Assembly: GCF_014649535.1 (NCBI RefSeq)
Contig: NZ_BMTF01000007.1
Span: 248,001-312,000, forward strand
From: Streptomyces gelaticus
GTDB taxonomy: Bacteria > Actinomycetota > Actinomycetes > Streptomycetales > Streptomycetaceae
Direction of reading: 5' to 3'
Length of the DNA: 64,000 nucleotides
Positions 48,221-57,177 of this stretch are shown here, piece by piece. A program made the position numbers and the translations under genes. Within the stretch, counting starts at the first letter, position 1. Each line of letters begins with the position of its first letter. Under the pieces are notes generated by a model. That model was not told where the DNA came from, did no database searches, and worked only from the letters and a program-made list of their open reading frames with translations.

Positions 48221-48715
48221 GCACGCCCGAACGGCCCGCGTACCGGCGGGCATTGGCCCACCGACCCCCTGTTCGAGGTCGCCAACCACTCGTACAGCCA
48301 TTACGCCTTCACGTCCCCCTGCTACGGGCTGCCGGCCTTGGCGAAGGACGGTATGCGCGCCGATGCCGGGCGGGCCTTCGCCTCGTTCCGGAAGGCCGGG
48401 GTGCGCAATACGGTGCTCTGCTTCCGCTTCCCCGGCTGCTACGACGATGCGTCGCTGCGCGCGCTCGCGCCCGAGAAGGTGACGGCGGTGCAGTGGGACG
48501 TCATCAGCGGCGACGCCTTCGCGACGGACGCGGACGCGGTGACCGCGCAGGAACTGGAAGGGGTGAGACCGGGCTCACCGGTCGTCATGCACTGCACCCG
48601 CAGCGCAGCACCGGTCACCGACGAGGCGGTACGCCAGGTGGTCCCCGAACTGCGCAGGCACGGGTACCGCTTCGTGAAGGTCTCCGACCTGATCCGCACG
48701 GCGGGCACCTCGTAG
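48221..48715 (+). pseudogene. 5'-truncated polysaccharide deacetylase (NodB) remnant
   Basis: The frame ending at 48715 reads GGHWPTDPLFEVANHSYSHYAF, containing the NodB motif-2 histidines (HSxxH). It continues with FRFPGCYDDASLRALAPEK, VTAVQWDVISGDAF, HCTRSAAP and YRFVKVSDLI, the second half of a carbohydrate esterase 4 domain. Motif 1 (TFDDGP), the signal and the start codon are missing; only ~15 non-matching residues precede the conserved part. The usual GG before CYDD is reduced to one G. It follows the PhoX stop and is probably non-functional. Confidence 0.7.
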
Positions 48716-48716
48716 T

Positions 48717-49385
48717 TCAGCCGCGCAGGAAGGCCGGCCTGCAGGCGAGCGCTGCCGCCGCGGCGGCGAGCACGACGGCAACGGCGAACGGCAGGACGGG
48801 CAGGTGCACCGTGCCCGTCCGCGACCCGGTGACCAGGCCCGTCACAGCGGTGTTCGCGGGCGAACCGCCGGTCACCAGGGCCAGCAGCGAGGCGAACACG
48901 GTGGCGGCCAGGGACCAGCCCCGCCGGTGCAGCAACGGCCGGGTGCAGAGCGCGCCGACCGCGGCTCCCAGCAGCACACAGCAGGCGGCGGCGAGCAGCC
49001 CGGCGGTCCCGGCGGGCAGCAGCGCCACCCGGACGGCGCCGTCGGTGCCGGCCGGCCTGCTGATCAGCAGCACGACCGCGGTGGCGGCCACGCCCAGCAG
49101 CCCGGCACAGCCGGTCCCGGCGAGCAGCGCGGCCAGATGCGCCCTCGGCGATCCCGCCGCCGCGGCGATGACGGCCCGGGCCGCGGGCGGCTCCTGGTTG
49201 ACACAAAGCTGTACGAGCCAGGCGGTGACGGGCAGCAGCCCGGCGGCGGCGTAGCCGAGCGAGTCGAGAACGGGCTGACCCCACTGCACGCCGACGCCGA
49301 CGAAGGCCGCGTACAGCAGGACCGGGGCGAGCCAGCGCTGGGAGCGCACCAACAGGGCGGTCTGGTAACGCAGGAGGGCGTTCAT
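48717..49385 (-). CDS. ABC transporter membrane protein
   Basis: 222-residue, strongly hydrophobic protein with about six membrane helices (starting MNALLRYQTALLVRSQRW). It overlaps the stop of the ABC ATPase by 4 bases (ATGA). The 3' end lies within a few bases of the broken NodB frame. No soluble domains. It forms an exporter with the upstream ATPase; cargo unknown. Confidence 0.82.
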   Translation of the reverse strand: MNALLRYQTALLVRSQRWLAPVLLYAAFVGVGVQWGQPVLDSLGYAAAGLLPVTAWLVQLCVNQEPPAARAVIAAAAGSPRAHLAALLAGTGCAGLLGVAATAVVLLISRPAGTDGAVRVALLPAGTAGLLAAACCVLLGAAVGALCTRPLLHRRGWSLAATVFASLLALVTGGSPANTAVTGLVTGSRTGTVHLPVLPFAVAVVLAAAAAALACRPAFLRG

Positions 49386-50263
49386 GGTGCCTCGGGGGTC
49401 GGGGTGCGGTGCGCGGGCCCGTCGGCCGCCGGGTCCTGCACGGGGCCGGGGGCGGCGGCCAGTTGCCGGATGTGCCAGGGCGGCCGGGCGGTGAGCAGGG
49501 CACACAGCAGCGCGTCGGAGTGCGTGGCCGCGACGGTGAACCGGACGCCCCCGTCGGCCGTGGGCGTGTGCTCCGGCGCGCCCGGCAGTCCGGCGGGGAG
49601 CGCGGCGCCGGGCGGGCCCTCGGCCTCGATCCGTACCCGCGGGCCCGTCTGTGCGGTCCGCGCCCCGGACGCGGTGCGGAGGCCGTTCCGCTCGATCCGG
49701 AACACGGTGTCGACCGACTCGGCGAGCCTGCGCGGGTCGTGGTCGACGAAGACGACGGTGGCGCCGGCCGCGACCCGTTCGGCCACGGCCCGGTCGAGCT
49801 CGTCGCGGGCCGCCGTGTCGAGCCCGGTCCAGGCCTCGTCCAGGATCAGCAGCTCCGGCTCGGCGAGGAACGCCTGGGCGACGGCGACCTTCTGGCTGGT
49901 GCCCTTGGAGAGTTCGGGCAGCGGGGTACGGGCATGGTCCGCGGCCCCGAAGCGGGCGAGCCACGACTGCGCGCGGTCCGCCGCCTCGGGGGTGCGCAGG
50001 CCGTGGATGCGGCCGAGGTGGACGAGATACCCGGCCGCGGTGAACGGCAACGCGGCCGAGAAGCGCTCGGGGACGTAGGCCGTGCGCGGCCTTTGGCCGG
50101 TGATTCGGCCCTGTGTCGGGGAGTCGATGCCGGCGAGCAGCCTCAACAGGGTCGACTTCCCGGTGCCGTTGGCGCCCTCGATCCGGATCAGGGTGTGCGC
50201 GGGCAGGTCGATGTCGACCCCGCGCAGCACCCAGGGTCCGCCGAGGCCGTACCGCCGGCCCAC
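49382..50263 (-). CDS. ABC transporter ATPase with C-terminal extension
   Basis: About 293 residues: Walker A GANGTGKST, signature LSKGTSQKVAVAQAF (non-canonical KGTSQK), Walker B LLILDEAWTGLD (EA in place of EP) and VDHD. The C-terminal ~90 residues are low-complexity. GTG 50263 is the listed start; CTG 50278, overlapping the AIM24 stop, would add MKLRG-like residues and may be the true start. The group with AIM24 and the permease appears operonic. Confidence 0.85.
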   Translation of the reverse strand: MGRRYGLGGPWVLRGVDIDLPAHTLIRIEGANGTGKSTLLRLLAGIDSPTQGRITGQRPRTAYVPERFSAALPFTAAGYLVHLGRIHGLRTPEAADRAQSWLARFGAADHARTPLPELSKGTSQKVAVAQAFLAEPELLILDEAWTGLDTAARDELDRAVAERVAAGATVVFVDHDPRRLAESVDTVFRIERNGLRTASGARTAQTGPRVRIEAEGPPGAALPAGLPGAPEHTPTADGGVRFTVAATHSDALLCALLTARPPWHIRQLAAAPGPVQDPAADGPAHRTPTPEAP

Positions 50264-50274
50264 GCCTCTCAGCT

Positions 50275-50952
50275 TCAGTTGGCCGTCGCCTTCTCGGGCT
50301 TGGCCTCGCTGGGTCGTATGATCACGAAGCCCTCGCCGTCCAGCCGCAGCTGGACGGCCTCCCCGGACCCGCCGCGGATCATGGAGCCGAAGCTCTGCGA
50401 GCGGTGCAGCGAGGTGGTCAGGTTGGCGCTCCAGCCGACGACCGCGTCCGTGTCGACAAAGACCGGCTGATGGGGCGCGACGGGAATCACGATGGGGTGG
50501 CCCTCACACATCAGGCCGAGCTTGCCGTACCCGGTGAAGACGCTGTTGAAGAGCCCGCCACCGGTCATCCCGGCGCCCTTCACGGTCTTGATCTCGTACG
50601 AGAGCGTGGCGTCGAAGCAGAGCACGTTGCGGCCGTTGATCGTGAGGACGTCACCGTGCTCCATGTCCACGATGAAGCAGTTGGCGGCCTCGTGCGCGAA
50701 CCACGCCTCGCCCTGGCCGCGGACCGCCATCAGCGGCAGCCCCTCGCCGGTGACGGCGCGCTTGAGCATGCCGCCTATGCCCTGGCCCTTGCGCTCGAAC
50801 TGGAGATCGCCACGGAAGGCGATCATCGAACCCTGACGGGCGTGCATCTCGCCGTTGACGGCGTACTTGATGGATTTGGCGTTCTGCAGGGTCATTCCGG
50901 GGACCGTCGCCTGCTGGGCCATGTTCTCACTGGAAAAGAGATCGCTCTTCAT
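50275..50952 (-). CDS. AIM24-family protein
   Basis: 225 residues with a long beta-sandwich pattern: AQQATVPGMTLQNAKSIKY, EMHARQGSMIAFRGDL, MLKRAVTGEGLPLMAV and GEGFVIIRPSE at the end. AIM24/TIGR00266 members are soluble, of unclear role; some resemble tryptophan RNA-binding attenuator folds. ATG 50952 follows GAGG. It lies immediately upstream of an ABC pair on the same strand, with the ATPase start within 12 bases. Confidence 0.88.
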   Translation of the reverse strand: MKSDLFSSENMAQQATVPGMTLQNAKSIKYAVNGEMHARQGSMIAFRGDLQFERKGQGIGGMLKRAVTGEGLPLMAVRGQGEAWFAHEAANCFIVDMEHGDVLTINGRNVLCFDATLSYEIKTVKGAGMTGGGLFNSVFTGYGKLGLMCEGHPIVIPVAPHQPVFVDTDAVVGWSANLTTSLHRSQSFGSMIRGGSGEAVQLRLDGEGFVIIRPSEAKPEKATAN

Positions 50953-51023
50953 GCGGTGCATCCTCACCCGGAGCGGTTCATTCCGCCAAGAATCGTCTTC
51001 CGGGCGGCTGGCAGACTGGACGG

Positions 51024-51785
51024 GTGAGCAGCGATGACACCTCCGTATCCCCGTCCGGATCCCCGGCCACGCCCCACTCGCCCGCGGCGGACAGCCCGTT
51101 CAGGCCTGAGCCGACGAGCCGCGACGAGGCGCCGCAGTACGTGCTGCCGCTGGTCGTGCACATCGAGAAGACCGCTCCCCCGGCCCGTACCGACGCCCTG
51201 CGGACCGCCGCCCGCGCCGTGCTCGTGATGCTCTCCGACGAGCGCTCGGACGGCGAGGGCGAGTGGGCGCGGGCGATGCGCGACTGGCAGGACGCACGGA
51301 TCCGCAAGGTCGTGCGGCGGGCGCGCGGCGCGGAGTGGCGCAAGGCGTCCGCGCTGCCGGGCATCACGGTCACGGGCGAGAGCGCCGAGGTGCGGGTCTT
51401 CCCTCCGGTGCCGCTGGACGGCTGGCCGAAGGAGCTGGCGAAGCTCCAGGTGTCGGGGACGGATCTGGACGACCCCGAGCCGCCGGCCGCGCCCGATCCC
51501 TCGGCTCCGGTGCTGTGGCTCAACCCGGAGCTGGACATGTCGGCGGGCAAGACGATGGCGCAGGCCGGGCACGGTGCGCAGCTCGCCTGGTGGGAGCTGT
51601 CGGAGACGGAGCGCAAGGCGTGGCGCGAGGCGGGCTTCCCGCTCTCGGTGGCCACCGCGGAGGTGGACCGCTGGCGGGAACTCACGGGGAGCGGGCTCCC
51701 GGTGGTGCGTGACGCCGGGTTCACCGAGATCGCACCCGGCTCGTGCACAGTGGTCGCCGACCACCCCGCGCTGCGACGCGGCTGA
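51024..51785 (+). CDS. Peptidyl-tRNA hydrolase Pth2-like protein
   Basis: 253 residues. After a Ser/Pro-rich leader, residues ~38-253 contain YVLPLVVHIEKTAPP and a C-terminal Pth2-type core LNPELDMSAGKTMAQAGHGAQLAWW ending in GSCTVVADHP, with the GKTMAQAGHGA motif that defines Pth2 enzymes. It may hydrolyse peptidyl-tRNA or a related ester; the N-terminal domain of ~110 residues is extra. GTG 51024 has only a weak ribosome site. Divergent from the AIM24 gene. Confidence 0.8.
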   Translation: MSSDDTSVSPSGSPATPHSPAADSPFRPEPTSRDEAPQYVLPLVVHIEKTAPPARTDALRTAARAVLVMLSDERSDGEGEWARAMRDWQDARIRKVVRRARGAEWRKASALPGITVTGESAEVRVFPPVPLDGWPKELAKLQVSGTDLDDPEPPAAPDPSAPVLWLNPELDMSAGKTMAQAGHGAQLAWWELSETERKAWREAGFPLSVATAEVDRWRELTGSGLPVVRDAGFTEIAPGSCTVVADHPALRRG

Positions 51786-51792
51786 GCACGGG

Positions 51793-51841
51793 CGGGGCGG
51801 CTGCGTCCCGCCCCGGGGGTGCGGTCCCGAAGACCGCCCCC
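51793..51841 (+). terminator. Two tandem stem-loops after the Pth2-like gene
   Basis: Hairpin 1: CGGGGCGG (51793-51800) with CCGCCCCG (51808-51815). Hairpin 2: GCGGTC (51821-51826) with GACCGC (51832-51837), flanked by further G/C pairs. Both lie 8-55 bases past the stop at 51785 and upstream of the MNIO gene. Confidence 0.6.
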
Positions 51842-51956
51842 GCCCCGACCTCCTGCGACCGGGAACCTCAAATCAAGCTCTGAACGTCCTCCTGTTCGGA
51901 TTCGGCACCGCCCTCCGGGGCCATGAGCCCTGCACGGAGTGGAGGAGGGGGACGGC

Positions 51957-53255
51957 ATGAGGCTGGGAATCGGTATCGGCTGGCGGCCGGAGATCTCGGA
52001 GGCCGTCGAGGCCCTGCCGGGGATCGACTGGGTGGAGGCGGTGGCGGAGAACATCTGCACCGGTCATCTGCCCGATTCGCTGGCCCGGCTCAGGGAGCGC
52101 GGGGTCACGGTCGTGCCGCACGGCGTCTCGCTGGGCCTCGGCGGGGCCGACCGCCCCGACCCGGGGCGGCTCACGGATCTCGCCGCCCGTGCCGAACTGC
52201 TCTCCGCGCCGCTGGTGACCGAGCACATCGCGTTCGTACGGGCCGGGGGGCCGCGCACCGCATCGCCGGGGCTGGAGGCGGGCCATCTGCTGCCCGTGCC
52301 GCGGACCCGGGACGCGCTGGCCGTGCTCAGCGAGAACGTACGCATCGCGCAGGAGTCACTGCCGGTGCCGCTGGCCCTGGAGAACATCGCGACGCTGATC
52401 TCCTGGCCCGGCGAGGAACTGACGGAGGGACAGTTCCTGGCGGAGCTGGTCGAGCGCACCGGAGTCCGGCTGCTGATCGATGTCGCCAACCTGCACACCA
52501 ACCACGTCAACCGGGGCGAGGACCCGGCCACCGCGCTCGACGAGCTGCCGGTGGAGGCCATCGCGTACGTCCATGTGGCGGGCGGCGTCGAGAAGGACGG
52601 CGTCTGGCACGACACCCACGCCCACCCGGTCACCGCCCCCGTCCTCGACGTGCTCGCCGAACTCCGCTCGCGGGTCGACCCGCCCGGCGTGCTCCTGGAA
52701 CGGGACGACGACTTCCCACCCGCCGGGGAGCTGGCGGGCGAACTGGACACGATCCGCGCCACCTTGGACCGGGCCGCGGCGTGCCCGGCGCGGCCCGCGC
52801 CGGGTGGCCGTCCGGCAGCACGGACCGGCGGATCGGAACCCGCGGACGCCACGCGCGACCGGCTCGCGGCCGCCCAGACCGCGCTGCTCTCCGCCCTGGT
52901 CGCCGGCGGCCCCGCCCCGCAGGGCTTCGACCGGCGCCGCCTCGGGGTCCAGAGCCGCGCCCTGGCCGCCAAGCGGGCCGGGGTCGTCGCCAAGGTGGCG
53001 CCCGAGCTGCCGGAGATCCTGGGCACCGGCTACCGGGACGCCTTCCTCGCGTACGCCGCGACCCGCCCCATGTCCGCCGGATACCGGCGCGACGCACTGG
53101 ACTTCGCCGAGGACCTGCTGATCGCGGGCCGGCCCGCCGACGACGCCGCCCGGCGTCGGCTCACCCACTGGTGGCAGGACCGGGCCGGAGCACGCCCGCC
53201 GCGCCGCACCACCCGGTTGGTACGAGCGGCCCGCGCGGCCCTGACAGGAAGGTGA
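51957..53255 (+). CDS. DUF692/MNIO-type enzyme fused to a helical partner domain
   Basis: 432 residues. Residues ~1-275 form the DUF692 (multinuclear non-heme iron-dependent oxidase) barrel: [19 protein letters not shown], His55 (PHGVSLGLG), His90 (TEHIAF), Glu142 (LENIA), Asp175 ([11 protein letters not shown]), His206 (YVHVAGG), Asp219/His221 (HDTHAH) and Glu249 (LLERDDDFP), matching the metal-ligand pattern of MbnB-class enzymes. Residues ~315-425 form a separate helical domain ([20 protein letters not shown] ... [17 protein letters not shown]) resembling the partner or SCO6045-type C-terminal domain, so enzyme and substrate-binding partner appear fused. ATG 51957 has a GGAGGAGGGGG site. 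The next gene encodes a Cys/Gly/Ser-tailed membrane protein, the likely substrate. Confidence 0.88.
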   Translation: MRLGIGIGWRPEISEAVEALPGIDWVEAVAENICTGHLPDSLARLRERGVTVVPHGVSLGLGGADRPDPGRLTDLAARAELLSAPLVTEHIAFVRAGGPRTASPGLEAGHLLPVPRTRDALAVLSENVRIAQESLPVPLALENIATLISWPGEELTEGQFLAELVERTGVRLLIDVANLHTNHVNRGEDPATALDELPVEAIAYVHVAGGVEKDGVWHDTHAHPVTAPVLDVLAELRSRVDPPGVLLERDDDFPPAGELAGELDTIRATLDRAAACPARPAPGGRPAARTGGSEPADATRDRLAAAQTALLSALVAGGPAPQGFDRRRLGVQSRALAAKRAGVVAKVAPELPEILGTGYRDAFLAYAATRPMSAGYRRDALDFAEDLLIAGRPADDAARRRLTHWWQDRAGARPPRRTTRLVRAARAALTGR

Positions 53256-53260
53256 CCGCC

Positions 53261-54280
53261 ATGAACACTGTCGCACTGCTGGTGGATCTCGGCGTCGTGG
53301 TCTCCTCCATCCTGCTGATCACGGGGCTGGCGCGGGCCCGTGGCGGCTCCGGCGGCTCGGTCCATGACCTCTACGAAGCCGCCTTCCTCAACGGCGGTCC
53401 GGGCAGGGTCGTGGACACCGCGCTCGCCGCGATGCAGGCGGACGGACGGCTCTCGGTCGGCGGTCCCGGAATCGTCGCCGTCCAGCGGGCCGACGCCCGT
53501 GACCCGGTGGAGCGGGCGGTGCTCCAGGAGCACGCCGCGGCCCCCAGCGGCGCGCTGCACACCCTGCGCGAGGCGGTGATGCGGCACCCGGCGGTGCAGG
53601 AGATCGGCGACGGACTCGCGGCCCGCGGTCTGCTGGCCGCGCCCGCCGCCGGCCGGACCTGGCGCCGCTGGGGCATCGCCCAGGGGCTGGTCTGCGTACT
53701 GGCCGTGCCGCTCACCGTCGTGGCGACCGCCGCGCAGTCGGTGTCCGACGAACTGTCCGCGGACTCCCCCGTGCCGTTCGTCTTCAAGGTGCTCCCGGTC
53801 CTGATCCCCGGCTTCCTCACCGGCTTCATCTGCGCCGGCATCGCCCGGGGCCGCGTCACCAGGCCGGGGCGGCGGGCCGCCGAGGAGTACCGCTCCGCCC
53901 GGGCCGGCAACCCGCAACCGGCCCATCTCGTCGCCACGCAGGGCCTGCGGGCCCTCCCCGACCCCGATCTCCAGGCCCAGCTGATCGCGGCGGCCCGGAT
54001 ACAGCCGGGCGGGCGGGCGGCGGGCCGGCACACGCACGCGGCGTCGACCACGGGCACCTCCTCCGCCCTGCTCCTCGCTCCGGTGGTGTGGTGCGCCGGT
54101 ACGAGCCCCGGGCACGGCAGTTGCGGGAGCTCCGGCGACGGGGGCAGCGGCGGAGACGGTGGCGGGTGCAGCTCCGGCTCGAGCTGCGGATCGGGGTCCG
54201 GCTCGGGCTGTGGCGGCAGCAGCGGGTCCAGTTGCTCCTCCGGCAGCAGCTGCGGCGGCGGGTCCGGTTGTGGCGGTTAG
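53261..54280 (+). CDS. TIGR04222-type membrane protein with Cys/Gly/Ser tail
   Basis: 339 residues. Membrane segments are at ~3-24, ~140-159 and ~175-195. Between the first two is a soluble helical segment (HDLYEAAFLNGGPGRVVDTALAAM ... AVQEIGDGLAARGLL); LVATQGLRALPDPDLQAQL follows the third. From ~285 the protein becomes almost entirely Gly/Ser/Cys, with cysteines at 288, 303, 309, 317, 325, 331 and 337 (plus 278). This is the layout of the TIGR04222 family, whose members carry such near-low-complexity tails. ATG 53261 has AGGAAGG eight bases upstream; GTG 53252 overlaps the MNIO stop. The tail is a plausible target of the neighbouring MNIO enzyme. Confidence 0.85.
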   Translation: MNTVALLVDLGVVVSSILLITGLARARGGSGGSVHDLYEAAFLNGGPGRVVDTALAAMQADGRLSVGGPGIVAVQRADARDPVERAVLQEHAAAPSGALHTLREAVMRHPAVQEIGDGLAARGLLAAPAAGRTWRRWGIAQGLVCVLAVPLTVVATAAQSVSDELSADSPVPFVFKVLPVLIPGFLTGFICAGIARGRVTRPGRRAAEEYRSARAGNPQPAHLVATQGLRALPDPDLQAQLIAAARIQPGGRAAGRHTHAASTTGTSSALLLAPVVWCAGTSPGHGSCGSSGDGGSGGDGGGCSSGSSCGSGSGSGCGGSSGSSCSSGSSCGGGSGCGG

Positions 54281-54316
54281 GGCCTGCCCGGCGGACCGGG
54301 GGAGGTCGTCGGCGCG

Positions 54317-54667
54317 GTGCGCGCGGTGCGGGGCGCGTTTGCGCTGATGGTCGCGATGGGCGCGGCCGTGCTGCTGATGCCCGGTCAGGAACACGGGCCC
54401 GGCGACGCGGTGATGTCGCTGCTCGTCCGGTTCGGGCTGCCGTTCGCGCCGACCGTCGGCTGTCCGGCCATCGCCCGGATGGAGATCCGTCCCTGCGGCT
54501 CGTGGACCTCATCGGCCGGTCAGCGGCTGCCGGCCGCGAACGGGGTGCCGGCCGCGGGGGCGGGCCGCGATGTCCTGGCGGCGCTCGCGGTACGGGGGGT
54601 GGGCGCCGTGGCCGATCCGGCGCTGCGGGCCGTACTCGGCGGCGGGGCGGGCGGACCGCTGCGGTAG
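54317..54667 (+). CDS. Shortened TIGR04222-like protein (probable vestigial paralog)
   Basis: 116 residues from GTG 54317 (GGGGGAGG upstream), with strongly GC-biased third positions, so likely real coding sequence. A hydrophobic helix (RGAFALMVAMGAAVLLM) is followed by a polar middle, then DVLAALAVRGVGAVADPALRAVLGG. That last segment parallels HLVATQGLRALPDPDLQAQL of the preceding protein. It has neither the large N-terminal helical part nor a Cys-rich tail (two cysteines only). It is best read as a reduced second copy. Confidence 0.45.
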   Translation: MRAVRGAFALMVAMGAAVLLMPGQEHGPGDAVMSLLVRFGLPFAPTVGCPAIARMEIRPCGSWTSSAGQRLPAANGVPAAGAGRDVLAALAVRGVGAVADPALRAVLGGGAGGPLR

Positions 54668-54830
54668 CTGCCGCCGGTCCGTCACGGGGTGGTGCGGATG
54701 ACGCCGGTGCGGCGCGCGGAACGCGCGCCGCACCCGGAGCCGAACCCGGTGTCGCTGGAACGACGGGCAGCGCGAGAGCGCCGGTGCCCGCCGTCTGATC
54801 TTCCGGGTTGGGGTGGTCGGAGCCCGCTCG

Positions 54831-55559
54831 CTACGCGAGCCCGGCCACCAGGTCTGCAACCGACTTCCTGCGCCCCGTGTAGAACGGGACCTCTTCGCGG
54901 ACGTGCATCCGCGCCTCGGAGGCCCGCAGGTGACGCATCAGGTCGACGATGCGGTGGAGCTCGTCGGCCTCGAAGGCGAGGATCCACTCGTAGTCGCCGA
55001 GCGAGAAGGAGGCGACGGTGTTGGCCCGGACGTCGGGGTAGCCGCGGGCCATCTTGCCGTGGTCCGCGAGCATGCGGCGGCGGTCCTCGTCGGGCAGCAG
55101 GTACCAGTCGTAGGAGCGCACGAAGGGGTACACGCTGATGTAGTTGCGCGGCGTCTCGTCGGCCAGGAACGCCGGGATGTGCGACTTGTTGAACTCGGCG
55201 GGGCGGTGCAGGGCCATGTTCGACCAGACCGGTTCCAGCGCCAGGCCGAGCCTGGTGCGCCGGAAGAGGTTGTACGCCTCCTGGAGCTCGTCCGCCGTCT
55301 CGGCGTGCCACCAGATCATGATGTCGGCGTCGGCACGCAGGCCGGAGAGGTCGTAGGTACCGCGGACGGTGATGTCCTTGGCCGCGAGCTGGTCGAACAG
55401 CTCCTGGACCTCGTCGGCACAACCGGTCCGGTCCGCGGGCAGGACGTCACGCAGTTTGAAGACGGACCACAGCGTGTAGCGGATGACCTCGTTGAGGTCC
55501 TTGGCCTTCTTACCCGCGTTGGGACCCTTGCTCGATTTCACAGTCTCAGGCGCACTCAT
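54831..55559 (-). CDS. hemQ: Coproheme decarboxylase HemQ
   Basis: 242-residue chlorite-dismutase-fold enzyme that decarboxylates coproheme to heme b in the coproporphyrin-dependent pathway of Gram-positives. It has the typical N-terminal [43 protein letters not shown] and [19 protein letters not shown] with the proximal His. No chlorite-dismutase Arg loop is needed. ATG 55559 follows GGGAC; the longer frame is Arg-rich. It starts 4 bases after the hemY stop, so they are an operon. Confidence 0.95.
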   Translation of the reverse strand: MSAPETVKSSKGPNAGKKAKDLNEVIRYTLWSVFKLRDVLPADRTGCADEVQELFDQLAAKDITVRGTYDLSGLRADADIMIWWHAETADELQEAYNLFRRTRLGLALEPVWSNMALHRPAEFNKSHIPAFLADETPRNYISVYPFVRSYDWYLLPDEDRRRMLADHGKMARGYPDVRANTVASFSLGDYEWILAFEADELHRIVDLMRHLRASEARMHVREEVPFYTGRRKSVADLVAGLA

Positions 55560-55563
55560 ACGG

Positions 55564-57051
55564 CTATTGTCCCGCCTCGCTCCGTGTGCCCGTAACCAGG
55601 GTCGACGTGGCGATGATCTCTTCCCCGAAGCCGCCACCGAGCTCGGCCGCGATTTCGTCCGCGGCGCGGTGGGCGCTCGCGATGCACGCCGGGATGCCGA
55701 CGCCGTCGTAGACCGCTCCGCAGACCCGCAGTGCGGGCAGCTTGGCGACCTCGTCGCGGATCCTGGCGACCCGGGAGAGGTGGCCCACGGGGTACTGCGG
55801 CAGTCCGCCCGTCCACCGGGTGACCTCGGTGTCCACGGGCTTCGCGGCCAGTCCGGTCGCCTCGGCGAGGTCGCTCAGCGACACATCGACGAGCTCGTGG
55901 TCCTCGCGGTGGATGTGATCCTCCTCGCCGTAGCGGCCGACGGAGGTGCGCAGCACGAAGAGGTCCGGGGCGGCATCGGCGACCCAGTTCCACTTGTGGG
56001 AGGAGAAGGTGGACGCCTTGATGGTGCGGCCGTCGACCGGGGGGACGAGGAAGCCGGAGCGGCCTTCGAGTGCGGTCGTGGTGGCGACGTCGGAGCGGCG
56101 GAAGGCCATGGTGACGAGCGCCATCGACGCGTACTCGACACCGGCGAGCTCGGCGGAGGCCACGGGGGACTCGGCGGCGAGCAGGGTGGAGGCGGACCAG
56201 GCCGGGGCGGCGAGCACGATGCCGTCGACGGCGATCACCCGGCCCTCCGTGCGGATGTCCCAGCCTTCGGCGGTACGGGTCAGGCCGAGGACCGGGGTGG
56301 CGGTCAGGATCTCCCCGCCCGCCGCGCGTACGGCGTCGGCGACCGCGCCGGGCAGGGTGCCGATGCCGCCGTCGATGCCCTGGAAGACCGGTCCGGTCTG
56401 CTGCCGGGCCGCGGCCCGCTCTTGGATGCGCCGGACCCCGTCGAGCAGCGAGCCGCCCTCCCGGGCCGCCTCGAAGAGCTGCGGTACGGCGGCGCGCATC
56501 GAGATCCGGTAGGCGTCGCCCGCGTACACCCCGCCGAGCAGCGGCTCCACGAGCCGGTCGACGACCTCGCGGCCCAGGCGGTCGGCGACGTACGCGCCGA
56601 CGGCGACGTCGTCGCCGACCGGGGTCGGGGTGAGGTCGCGCTCCTGCGCGATGCGGGCGAGACCCTCCGGGGAGAGCAGTTCGCCGAGCGCCGCCGGGTC
56701 GCCGGGCACTCCCATCACATGGCCCTTGGGCATGGGCCGCAGGGCGTCGCGCGTCCAGACCGACGCGGCGGCCGTGGCGGGTGGCTGGAGCCGGTCGCCG
56801 AGCCCGACGTCGCGTGCCAGAGCCACCGCCTCCGGGCGCCGGGCGAGCACCGACTCGGCGCCCAGGTCGACCTGGGTCCCGGCGATCTCACCGGTCATGA
56901 GCTTGCCGCCGAGGCGCTCGGTGGCTTCGAGCAGGGTGACGCGCAGTCCGGCACCCAGGAGCCGGTGGGCGGCGGCGAGACCGGCGATGCCTCCGCCGAT
57001 GACGACGACATGTCCGGTGCCCGGGACCGCGCGGTTGTGTGAACGCTGCAT
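55564..57051 (-). CDS. hemY: Coproporphyrinogen III oxidase (HemY/CgoX type)
   Basis: 495-residue FAD enzyme that oxidises coproporphyrinogen III to coproporphyrin III in the Gram-positive heme route. It has the N-terminal dinucleotide motif [22 protein letters not shown], the central DPAALGEL block, [17 protein letters not shown] and C-terminal [19 protein letters not shown]. No membrane helix. It shares an operon with hemQ just downstream (gap of 4 bases). The start at 57051 faces the divergent DUF4349 lipoprotein gene. Confidence 0.95.
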   Translation of the reverse strand: MQRSHNRAVPGTGHVVVIGGGIAGLAAAHRLLGAGLRVTLLEATERLGGKLMTGEIAGTQVDLGAESVLARRPEAVALARDVGLGDRLQPPATAAASVWTRDALRPMPKGHVMGVPGDPAALGELLSPEGLARIAQERDLTPTPVGDDVAVGAYVADRLGREVVDRLVEPLLGGVYAGDAYRISMRAAVPQLFEAAREGGSLLDGVRRIQERAAARQQTGPVFQGIDGGIGTLPGAVADAVRAAGGEILTATPVLGLTRTAEGWDIRTEGRVIAVDGIVLAAPAWSASTLLAAESPVASAELAGVEYASMALVTMAFRRSDVATTTALEGRSGFLVPPVDGRTIKASTFSSHKWNWVADAAPDLFVLRTSVGRYGEEDHIHREDHELVDVSLSDLAEATGLAAKPVDTEVTRWTGGLPQYPVGHLSRVARIRDEVAKLPALRVCGAVYDGVGIPACIASAHRAADEIAAELGGGFGEEIIATSTLVTGTRSEAGQ

Positions 57052-57177
57052 GCCCCCACTCTCTCAAACCCTTTCCGAGTCCCGAACGTGACTGCTTCGA
57101 AACCGTCATTCGGCAACCCGCACCCGGGGCCGGTACGTCGAACCGGCATCGTCAACGACCCGCCTTGGGGGGCAGTC

